From Agaricus subrufescens (lineage: Eukaryota > Basidiomycota > Agaricomycetes > Agaricales > Agaricaceae), in NCBI GenBank assembly GCA_029945375.1, contig CM057062.1, positions 744,001-808,000 on the forward strand: DNA of 64,000 nucleotides, written 5' to 3'. Under the pieces are notes generated by a model. It saw only the letters and a program-made list of their open reading frames with translations, was not told the origin of the DNA and searched no databases. Position 1 is the first letter of the stretch. Each line of letters opens with the position of its first letter. Made by a program: the position numbers and the translations under genes. Positions 21,844-30,613 of the stretch are shown piece after piece.

Positions 21844-22841
21844 TTATAGCATTCAATGTTGGATTTGAATCCTTGGCTTCGGCATTCTTTCTTTATGTGG
21901 CCGAATTTGCCGCATTTGAGGCATTTGGGTTTGCCGTTGGCATCCCATTCCAGCTTCCTGGCTCCTATTTCCATGGGTTGTCCGCTCCCTCCGTAAGTGA
22001 CTCCGGTAGCGGTGCGGTGGTCGTTTCGTCGTCTTTCTGTGTCTTCCCATCCTTTCCCGACGGATCCGATGGCGGCGATCCATCCTTTGAGGGAGGTGGG
22101 AATGGCGTTTGGGGGGTAACCTAAAATGGTGTGGATTACATCCGATCTGGTGTGTTGTTTCAGGAGGTAGAGCGCGTGATCTTCGCTAGATTTGGATTGA
22201 TGGACGAGGGCAGTGAATTTGACAAGGAAGTCGTTGGTGTGAAGGTTTCCTTGTTTGAAAGATTCGATTTTATCTTTAGCAATCTGTTGTTCATTTCCGG
22301 GGGAAAAGGCGTCCACGATTTCTTCGGCAAAGGCTTTCCAGTCTGCGGTATCATCTCCTTTGATGATCTTGTCCTCCCACTGCTTGGCGAACCATCCTGG
22401 GATTTCTCCTCTCAGGCGGTTGGTGACGAGGAGTATCTTTGAATCTGCGTCTTCGTATTTGCTAAATTTGAGGAAAATTTCCATTCCTCTCCACCAGTCG
22501 TTAAACTTGTTCCTATCTCCATGGAAGAATCCTGGTTCCATGACATCCTTGTGGTTGATTGCGTTGGTAGACTTGGTTTCGGTGTTGTTAGTCGCCATTT
22601 CTTTCAGTTCTAGTTCTTCGAGTTCCTTTGCTAGTCGGTTTAGGTCTTCGTCGAGCGGTGTGTTCCTCGGTACTTGTGCTGGGTCTGGTTCTTCCGGTTC
22701 CTGTTCGTCGTTTTCTGACGGGGTTTCGGTTTCTTGGTCTTCCTCGTGTCTGAGGGCTTCAAATCTGTTTCCGTTTCTGTGTCCTTCGAAGAAAAGTGTT
22801 TCAAAATCGACTCCGAATAGTTCTGTGTCGTCTGTGCTCAT
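21711..22841 (-). CDS. gag: gag of chromovirus B, intact, 376 aa
   Basis: Structural protein that packages the element RNA into cytoplasmic particles. ATG 22841 opens an acidic N-terminal region (about 1-90), followed by a retrotransposon-Gag-like helical domain (about 100-240; GDRNKFNDWWRGMEIF and WFAKQWEDKIIKG) and two CCHC knuckles, CLKCGKFGHIKKEC and CYNCGKPGHIAKVC, near residues 315-350. The last part overlaps the pol frame. This is the only intact gag of the three elements in the window. Confidence 0.92.
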   Translation of the reverse strand: MSTDDTELFGVDFETLFFEGHRNGNRFEALRHEEDQETETPSENDEQEPEEPDPAQVPRNTPLDEDLNRLAKELEELELKEMATNNTETKSTNAINHKDVMEPGFFHGDRNKFNDWWRGMEIFLKFSKYEDADSKILLVTNRLRGEIPGWFAKQWEDKIIKGDDTADWKAFAEEIVDAFSPGNEQQIAKDKIESFKQGNLHTNDFLVKFTALVHQSKSSEDHALYLLKQHTRSDVIHTILGYPPNAIPTSLKGWIAAIGSVGKGWEDTERRRNDHRTATGVTYGGSGQPMEIGARKLEWDANGKPKCLKCGKFGHIKKECRSQGFKSNIECYNCGKPGHIAKVCRSPKKQTKIRAITTGEEGTAEETQQDFPKGSE

Positions 22842-22919
22842 ATACTGAGCTTGTCGCGGTTTCCTGCCTCAATGACTAGAGGTCTTTCTGCAAGGTGAGC
22901 TTTACGACGCTTTACCAAA

Positions 22920-23209
22920 TGTTACGACCTTATAGCGATTAGCTCAGGTTGCAACTTAAGGCAAAGACTTGAGAGCGATAAGGGAATATAGCGAGTTGGT
23001 AAAGCGTAAGGAATACAGAGTATTACTACGCTACTTATAGAGAGTCGACTACCTAATAATAGAAATAGAAAGCGGGCTGAGTAAGTATGCCCGAGGTGTC
23101 TGACTAACGATGAGAACAAGTACACGAAATAGGTAAGGCGAGCATATGGGTGTGGAGCAGTAGCATGTGGACCTGGGTCAGGGGACGCTAACAGAAATAG
23201 ATCGTAACA
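22920..23209 (-). repeat. 5' LTR of chromovirus B
   Basis: 290 bp with TGTTACGATC and GGTCGTAACA ends on the minus strand. Its variants (GACACCTC, GTAGTAATAC, TTGCCTTAAG) pair it with the 3' LTR of A. Followed on the minus strand by TTTGGTAAAGCG, the candidate primer-binding site. Confidence 0.92.
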
Positions 23210-24130
23210 GACACAGGTTCCGATTCCTCTGTAGGACGTGTGGGGAAGTAAGGCGAACGCCAATGGTTCTTCGAGCTAGACGTAGATGTTGTGTTGGAAA
23301 TGTTCATGCAAGAAGAGTTGTCGCTCCTCCCTTGGTTCGCCGCTTTGCTTGCAGCTGTGAAAGAGGTCCATCTTTTGTATTCCAGTGTATGAGACTCGTC
23401 GAGCTTGTTCATCTCTATCTGCCACTTTTGAATGGTATCGTACGTGGTGGTGTCGTACAGACCCTTGGCTACAGCAGTGTTGTAAAGATGCTCGTGAATG
23501 TTAGCACCAATGACGGTGATGAATTGTTCGTCAGAAAAGTGGGAAGGGGTGCCGACCAAGCGCCCATTCATGGTAATCAGTTCCTCGATCCACGTCACGA
23601 AGTTGTCTTTATCCTTCATAACGCGACGGGACATCTCCAGATGCAAGGTAACATGCCAATTGTCGGGAAGGAATCATTGTCGAAGTTGTGTCATGAATTC
23701 ATCAAGCTTCAACTTCACCAGATCTGCTCGTTTGGTTGCAATCCAGTTTGCGATGGGCATACACATGGATAGACAAGTCATAGCACGCGCAACCTTCAGT
23801 TCGTCGGCTAATGGCTTTGTCAGGCCATCAAAGTAATTTGCGCATGCGGTATGGAAATCGGCAAGGAATGCAGCGTTAATGGAAGTTATGGGTACATTTG
23901 GGATTGAAGGTAGACACCCAGGTTGCAATACGATTCCGGATGGCAATTTGATACCCAACATTGTTGGTTGAACGATGTTGTCTATAGAGTCATCTGAGGA
24001 GGTGGGGGATGCAGGGGGAGTTGGTACAGGAGGAGCTGGTGCAGGAGGTAGTGTAGGAGGAGCTGGTGCAGGTGGAATGTTTGACTTCCGGCGTGGAATA
24101 CGAGAACGTGTAACTGGTGCCAGTACTAAA
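23210..24130 (-). pseudogene. gag: gag of chromovirus C, 5' part, one TGA
   Basis: The frame is open from about 24130 but has no ATG until 23961. It starts with a Pro/Ala-rich segment (PAPAPP repeats), then a Gag-like helical region (FLADFHTACANYFDGLTKP, WHVTLHLEMSRRVMK, FVTWIEELITMNGRLVG). A TGA at 23674-23676 interrupts it, most simply a CGA to TGA change. The rest of Gag, with the zinc knuckle, is in the other half at 10133. Confidence 0.82.
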
Positions 24131-24238
24131 TACGAGGGTAAGGCTCGTTAATATATGTGTTAATATATGTGGTATAATTGATAAGGAAAGATAATAAGCG
24201 AAAAAATGCGTGAAGGAGAAGGTTGAATGATTATATGC

Positions 24239-24330
24239 AGAGGAAATTGCGTCTATGCACTATAAGGAGATTGCGTCTATGCGCTATAAGGAGATTGCGT
24301 CAAGGCGCGAGGAAATTGCGTCAAGGCGCC
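24239..24330. repeat. Short tandem repeat in the C leader, ~24-bp unit
   Basis: Three to four copies of a GAGATTGCGTCTATGCRCTA-type unit, the last ones shortened and changed to GCGTCAAGGCGC. It lies between the 5' LTR and gag of element C, so it would be in the genomic RNA leader. Confidence 0.75.
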
Positions 24331-24408
24331 TTTTTAATTCTGACTGTAATAGCTTTTTCTTGACGAATATACTCGACGAGCACCAAATTGGAAGTACTCA
24401 AAAAAAAG

Positions 24409-24653
24409 TGGAACCCACAAAGGGGAACACTAAATATGATAGTAACTTAGATAACTCACTGTCACGCTTGAACAGAGTATTTCCAAGTAGTGTATTAAAG
24501 AGTGAGGAAACAGAGATACGCGTATCAAGGATATGGGTTACAGCAGAGAGTGAAGATGATGATAGAGGAAAGAAGGAAGAACGAGCATACGTATGTCAAG
24601 CTTTATATAGGTGTCTAAGAATAGTGGTGTGACGTTGTAAGCCATGGCTTACA
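24409..24653 (-). repeat. 5' LTR of chromovirus C
   Basis: 245 bp, the same length as the 3' LTR at 14493-14737, and starting with the same 18-bp palindrome. A TATA box lies in CCTATATAAAGC on the minus strand. Inside the element the LTR is followed by a T tract and TTTGGTGCTCGTCGAG, a possible primer-binding site. Confidence 0.9.
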
Positions 24654-24739
24654 CTAATGAACAACCAATTCTGATCGAATTTAAGGCCCTTGATTGTTGG
24701 TAGAATCCAGAGTGGCGTGAGCTTTCCTCATACCTTAGC

Positions 24740-24945
24740 TCTATGGTAAGAACATTTCTCCTTCTCAACTCGCAATGCCCAATCTTTTGCTTCAACTTGC
24801 AGGATTTCTGTATTTCCGCTATTCACACTTGAGTTCGCCACAGCCACCATCCTGCTATTTTTGACGTCAACAGATGAGCACTGCACAGAGATTAGATTTG
24901 TTGATCCAGAAGATGATGTATCAGAATGGACGTACTGATTTTGGT
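24740..24945 (+). pseudogene. Remnant of an NLR-family C-terminal exon
   Basis: Plus-strand translation contains RFVDPEDDVSEWTY, matching the C-terminal exon of the neighbouring NACHT genes (GFVDPEDGVSEWTYW). Upstream in the same frame are weaker matches to the CNFC and FVAHSPDYAVPIMF parts of that exon. It is convergent with the intact NLR gene at 25418-28413 and is truncated on both sides. Confidence 0.7.
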
Positions 24946-25417
24946 TATTTCTCTCACCGGAAGTATGCCAAAGCCTTGTATGTTGTGCATTGCAGGAACA
25001 TTGATGCATCTGACATCGAAAAGGCACCATAGCCCCAAGACATTCGTCCCAAGCGAATACCAGTTTTTAAGGCCGGACCTTAGAGTTTAGAATAGTGGCG
25101 AGTTCCGAGTTTGAAGGCATCATAGTTTCGAGTGAGCTATTCCACCGGAAAGGAACAAAGAGTCTTAGTCGTAAAGTCACTCGACTGTGGCCCAACCTAA
25201 ACGACATGCGATTAGCGACTAATCAAGATGGCCTGGCATCTCACTCAGATTGAGGCAGGACGGTCATCTCGAGTAACATAAAACTTGAAATGACTTAGGT
25301 AAATGTGGATGATCCAAACAAGAGGTGGCATTCCTCTCGACGACCAGACAACATGGGCCTCCTCAAATGCCTGGCCTCATCATTCTTACCGAGATCAATT
25401 CAGTATTGCATAATACA

Positions 25418-28413
25418 TTATATTGTACTCCCGAGCGCCTTGCGTCTGGACTGCACAAGGAAAAGCGGCAACCAATATGTCCACTCCGACACACCATCCT
25501 CCGGATCAACAAATCCAACTTCAATGCAACAGTTATTCGATGAATTGAACATAATCGGAACAGCGTAATCCGGAGAATGGGCAACAAAACTTTTCATTTG
25601 GCGTTTAAGCTTATTAAAGCAGAAAATGCATTCCCACCATTTAAAGGTAGTTGTCCAATGCTGCTCCTCTCCTTGTTTGTACTGGCCGTCCCGTTGGTGC
25701 TATGCCATGTTGAATGGGTGTTTGGAAATGCTAACATCTCACTCACCTTACAAAATGATTCCCATATATCAGGTAGATCCATTGACGTGACGGGACGGCA
25801 GAAGCACATCTTGCAATCAAAATCATGATCAATGGCGGAAATGGGGATTTTCTTGGCGGGAATTTGCTTCAGTATGCCGTGCTGCAAGAATTCATCGCGT
25901 CGAGATGTATCCTTATGTATATTTTCAGCCACAAGCATGGAGGAAATGTACCGTGAGACACTCACAAACACCACGTCGCACAATTTAGTGAAGGGAAAGT
26001 TTGAACTATGAATATAAAACCGAGTAGTCAAGAGCTCGATGTAGGGTTTTGTCTGGAACACCGGATCTCCGCGTTCTACCCCTTGCACAACTTCTCCAAT
26101 GGCCAGGTGATACAGGCTCTGTCGCGTCTGTGCGTCATTCCAACCAATCTTGTCCTGAGCCGACCACGAAAACGAAATCCTATCTACAACACCACCACGG
26201 CGGACCAGCTCGCCATAATGAAAAGACGCATTGAGCGTATCATTGACATAGCCATCGGGAGCCTCCTTTAATACTCTCAATGCACATTGGATCATGATCT
26301 GGCGAGCTTCAAGGTTGGGATCAGTGGAAAACCAGGACCTCAACAGGTAGTCGAAGAAAGATTTGTGGAAAGGTCGAGGTGCGCTCTCGCTGGCTTCATG
26401 GCGCTCTGGGAAATCCAAAACGGCACGAAGGCGATTGAGAGCAGTATAAGCTTCATTCGCGGTCATCCCTAACCAATTGCATAGAACAATGAGATTCTTC
26501 CCCTTTCCCGCGGCCAAATCCCAACCTGATGCTAGCGCCGACAAGAGTTTTCGGGCATTGACCATAATTCTCGGCGGAATGCGGGATAAGATTCGCGCAT
26601 ACAGTGCATCAAGTAGAGCCATTGGGTGGTCTTCTTGCGACAGCCCAGACAATGGAAGCTCATCAATGACATTCAAGACGTCGATGAGTTGTGAGGCCGG
26701 GTCGCAAACATTCGAGTCACCAATATATCTGATGACAGTCCGAGCATAAGCAAATAGCCCACCGGCAGCATTCGCTAACTTCCACAAATGTTGTTCATCG
26801 GGCCATGGTGCATCAAGTAGATACGCCCTTCCAATATTAGTCAGCTCGTGGCGAAGGCATCGTTCAACATCTGCTCGAGCCTCATTAGAATCTACAACAA
26901 TCTCCTCCTTCTCATACGCTGGCACAACATCGGGTTGAGCGAAGAAAGAGATTATGTGTGGCTCAGGGCGGCTGGCAATGAGCCATGCGATGGGCGAAGA
27001 TGGATATGAGATACAGAAATCAGAGATAAGGCGGAGGAGCTCGACTTGGGTACGTGTGTCCTTGCACTCGTCCAGGCCGTCAACAATGATCAGCACACGA
27101 CCGCCTGAGTGAAGGTCTGTGTTGTGAATGAATGGTTGAACAATAAATCTCTCGAATTGGACAGCCATCGACGACTGAAGGAGGGATGGGTCACGATTGA
27201 TCTGATCCTCGATGACCCGACGATATGACTGCGATTTGGCAGCGAACTGGTAAGAAAGTGTAATGATGGTCTTCGTTCCCTCATCGCGGCCATTGATAGA
27301 AAGGAAAACCGACGCGCGATGATTGACTGAAAGCTTGGGAGACTCGGTGACGCTCTGCATAATAGCAGACTTCCCTACTCCTGCAGCCCCAACAACCCAG
27401 CGTGTCTTTCTGCTTCCCTCGCAGTGTGCAATAAAATGGAGGCATCGTTCGAGAATTGCCAAACGAGTGCCAGGATGACATCTTGGGGGTGGATCACGAG
27501 CCGAGGAATCAGCTGCCGCGCCAGGAATTGTTTCCTTGAAAAGGTCTTTCATGACTAGCAGAGTAGCGATCAACACTAGTTCCAAAACTCAGTATGCTGC
27601 TTACATTGGTTCGACATGTCTAGTAGATTAACGATCAACAACAGTAACAAGATTAGGTATGTTGCTTACATTGGTTCGAGACGCTGATGTTCGTGACTAA
27701 CAAAGTTGTATGTTGGCATTGGGAGACCATATGTAAAGTCAACACGGCTTACCTTCGGCATTGGTGGCTTCAACAAAGTTCGACCCCACAACAGAGAAAT
27801 CCCGTGCATATTTGAATACTTCTTGGCCCTGATGCTGCGATGGTGATGGCGATGGTGATGGTGATGGCGATGGCGGTGACGTGAGATCCTTGGATGAAGA
27901 TGGCTATGCATTGTTTATCATCGTTATCTGCCAGTCAGATTTAAAGAGGAGACTCACGTATTGTTGTTCAACAACCAAGGATTGTTGCGAATGCATTGCA
28001 AGTGAATAAGACGGATGCAGGGCTTGGGTCGAGTCAGTCCGATTAGAGATAGGTGGGACAGGAATAGCTTTACGAGTAGCTATATCTGGGGAGAGGGGCT
28101 TGGGCGTCAACATCGATGTGATTGGAGGCGATGCTGGCAAGGATTGACTAGTGGAATCTCCGTGCGCCTTGTCCACGTCAAGACGGTCTGGGGAATTGTT
28201 GAGATGTGTTATGTTATTGCGGTGGAATAGACAAGACGTACCGGCGTCTGCATGTACATACTGCTCCGGAGCATCTTGTCTCGAGGAAGGACGGGAGGAC
28301 AGAGCAGGATAAGGGGAATGGGAGTCATTGTGAGAATTGGCTTGGGATGAATGCGAGCGCGATGAGCTGTGAGAACCTAGAGAACGAGAGGGCTGGGAGC
28401 TGTAGTCAGCCAT
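25418..28413 (-). CDS. NACHT-NTPase (fungal NLR-like) gene 1, intact, 912 aa
   Basis: STAND-class NTPase, the family used in fungi for non-self recognition and cell-death signalling. My exon model is 28413-27958, 27903-27753, 27696-27670, 27619-27605 (15 nt), 27554-25747 and 25699-25418. All phases agree. The N-terminus is Ser/Pro-rich and disordered, with an SP dipeptide expansion from a GATGGY repeat at about 27840-27880, then EVFKYARDFSVVGSNFVEA. The NACHT has P-loop GAAGVGKSAIMQS and Walker B VLIIVDGLDEC. The last exon encodes GFVDPEDGVSEWTYW. No WD40, ankyrin or TPR repeats are present, so it is short for the class. Without the last intron the frame would instead end at 25594. Confidence 0.85.
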
Positions 28414-28743
28414 GCTAGGGTAGGTCGTGGGCAGGAGCAAGGTTCATCATGCGACTACAACGTGCAGATGCCACTTATTTATAGCACATGCACTAGTGTC
28501 CTCAATTTGCCCACGCTCATATGCCGATGCTGAATCCAACGGGTGTTCCAGTTCTTCCGATTCGCGAGGTGTGTATGCTGTGCATTGGCGCATTTCAACG
28601 CCGAAGAAGCACTATAGCGCCAAGGCATCTATCCCATGGGTATACTAGTCTTTAAGATCGTTTCCGTGGCTTTAGCATAGTGACGAGTTCCGAATCCAAA
28701 GACATCAGGGTTTGGAGTGAAACGCCGCACAGGCCACAAGCAG
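28414..28743. promoter_or_regulatory. Shared upstream region of divergent NLR genes, left part
   Basis: Non-coding. It contains the family-wide phrase GTGAAACGCCGCACAG, also seen at 46011 and 49600 beside other NLR copies. It ends in the 8-bp target ACAAGCAG (28736-28743). Its continuation lies at 42578-42818, upstream of NLR copy 3, so the 13.8-kb transposon split one intergenic region between two divergent NLR genes. Confidence 0.7.
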
Positions 28744-28831
28744 GGGGCAGGGGACGTTTGAATGACGCATGAGGCTCGCACGCGGGGTCGCCACAACTGC
28801 TCACGCGGGGTCGGTGTATGATTCTCACGGT
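28744..28831 (+). repeat. Left terminal inverted repeat of the KDZ transposon
   Basis: Starts GGGGCAGGGGACGTTTGAAT directly after target duplication ACAAGCAG. Its complement at 42482-42569 starts CGGATAGGTGACATTTGAAT. Shared blocks include ATGAGG, TCGCACGCGGG and TCGCCACAACTGCTCACGCG. Confidence 0.9.
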
Positions 28832-28934
28832 CCTGATAAAGAGGTAGGATGTAGGACAGTACTATTATACTTCTCCATATTTATATATGAACAGGTACTA
28901 TGGTGTACTTTATGCTGTAACACAAAGGGTGCTA

Positions 28935-30590
28935 TTGTACTCTCCTGTGCAGAGGGTAGAGAGTACAGTGGTACTTGCCTCTATAGAGAGTGTAGAGTAC
29001 AGCAATACTCTAATGCAGAATATGGTGGTACTCTGTGAGATAGAGAGTGCAGTATTGTCTGCAGAGAGTGGAGAGTACAAATGTACTCTTGCCTCTACAG
29101 AGTGTATAGGGTACAGCAATACTCCAATGCAGAATATGGTGGTACTCTCTGAGATAGAAAGTTCAGTATTGCCTCTACAGGGTGGAGAGTTGGAGAGTAC
29201 AAACGTACTCCTGCCTCTACAGAGCAGAGAGTACAAACGTACTCCTGCCTCTACAGAGCAGAGCAGTACTCCCTCCAAGAGCAGAGAGTACAAACGTACT
29301 CCTGCCTCTACAGAGCAGAGAGTACAAACGTACTCCTGCCTCTACAGAGCAGAGAGTACAAACGTACCCTCACAGAGCAGAGAGTGGCCTCTACAGAGCA
29401 CAGAGAGTACAAACGTACTGCCAAACTGCCTCTACAGAGCAGAGAGTACAGAGCAGAGAGTACAAACGCTCCCCTGCCTCTACAGCAGAGAGTACAAACG
29501 TGCCTCTGCAGAGTACAAACGTACCTGCCCCCTACAGAGCAGAGTACAAACGGCAGAGCAGAGTACAAAACTCCCTGCCTCTTACAGAGCAGAGAGTACA
29601 AACGCACCTGCCTAACAGAGCAGTAGAGTACAACTGCCTGCCTACAGTACACTGCCTCTACAGAGTAAACGTGGCAAACCCGTACCCTGGCCTCTACAGA
29701 GCAGAGTACAAACGTACTCCTGCCCTGCAGAGCAGAGAGTACAAACGTACCCTGCCCTACAGAGCAGAGAGTACAAACTACTACCAAGCGTGCTACAGAG
29801 CAGAGAGTACGTACAAACGTGCTCCTGCCTCTACAGAGCAGAGAGTACAAAACGTGCCCTGCCTCTGCAGAGGCCTCTACAGAGCAGAGAGTACAAACGT
29901 ACTCCTGCCTCTACAGAGCAGAGAGTACAAACGTACTCCTGCCTCTACAGAGCAGAGAGTACAAACGTAGCAGAGAGTACAAACGTACTCTGCCTCTACA
30001 GAGTAGAGTACCCGTAGCCTGAGCAGAGAGTACAAACAGAGCAGAGAGTACAACGTACTCCTGCTCTACAGAGCAGAGAGTACAAACGTACTCCTGCCTC
30101 TACAGGCAGAGAGTACAAACGTACTCCTGCCTCTGCGTAGAGCAGAGCAGGAGAGTACAAACGTACTCCTGCCTCTACAGAGCAGAGTACAAACGTACCC
30201 TGCCTCAGAGCAGACAGTACAAACGCACCCTGCCTCTACAGAGCAGACAGTACAAACGTGCTCTTGCCCCTACAGAGAAGTACAGTACAGTACAAACGTA
30301 CTCTTGCCTCTACAGAGCAGACAGTACAAACGTACTCTTGCCTCTACAGAGCAGACAGTACAAACGTACTCTTGCCTCTACAGAGCAGACAGTACAAACG
30401 TAAGCCCCCACAGAGCAGACAGTACAAACGTACTCTTGCCTCTACAGAGCAGACAGTACAAACGTACTCTTGCCTCTACAGAGCAGACAGTACAAACGTA
30501 CTCTTGCCTCTACAGAGCAGACAGTACAAACGTACTCTTGCCTCTACAGGGCTTCTACAGTGCAGAGAGTATAAACATATAGTTTACCTG
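28935..30590. repeat. Left palindromic minisatellite array, 34-bp unit
   Basis: The main unit is 34 bp: AGAGAGTACAAACGTACTCC followed by TGCCTCTACAGAGC. Each carries the short palindrome GAGTAC-AAAC-GTACTC. The outer part (28935-29200) is degenerate and longer-period; the inner part (30240-30550) is a homogeneous subtype with AGACAG and TACTCT. Many units have deletions, so apparent long open frames in any direction are only read-through of the repeat. It ends about 25 bp from the transposase stop codon. Confidence 0.93.
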
Positions 30591-30613
30591 AGTACTACAG
30601 TCAATTGAATAGT

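Larger units (their letters stand above)
16371..23209 (-). mobile_element. Ty3/gypsy chromovirus B, full length but decayed
   Basis: Minus-strand sister of A, also 6,839 bp, with identical gene order. Flanking pentamers are GTCAC (16366-16370) and GACAC (23210-23214). Gag, ORF3 and ORF4 are intact, while pol has five in-frame TGA codons. Its 5' LTR matches the 3' LTR of A and its 3' LTR matches the 5' LTR of A, so it is also recombinant. It sits inside the gag-pol frame of element C. Confidence 0.93.
23210..24653 (-). mobile_element. Chromovirus C, 5' quarter
   Basis: The 5' LTR, leader and most of gag of element C on the minus strand, cut at GACAC next to the LTR of B. The reading frame leading into the cut (…ESEPVS) continues in phase in the plus-strand half at 10133 (SAFSHSCF…) when one copy of the shared pentamer is counted. 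The two halves were therefore once continuous. Confidence 0.9.

Noticed and set aside
24728..25030. Minus-strand 100-aa frame
   Set aside because: It is the antisense of an NLR C-terminal exon remnant on the plus strand (RFVDPEDDVSEWTY).
29200..30590. CRISPR array, because of regular short repeats with palindromes
   Set aside because: The genome is clearly eukaryotic, units are contiguous without unique spacers, and no cas genes are present.
28887..30608. Long overlapping open frames rich in SCLYRAESTN-type repeats on both strands
   Set aside because: They are read-through of the 34-bp minisatellite, change frame with every unit indel and have no start or splice context.
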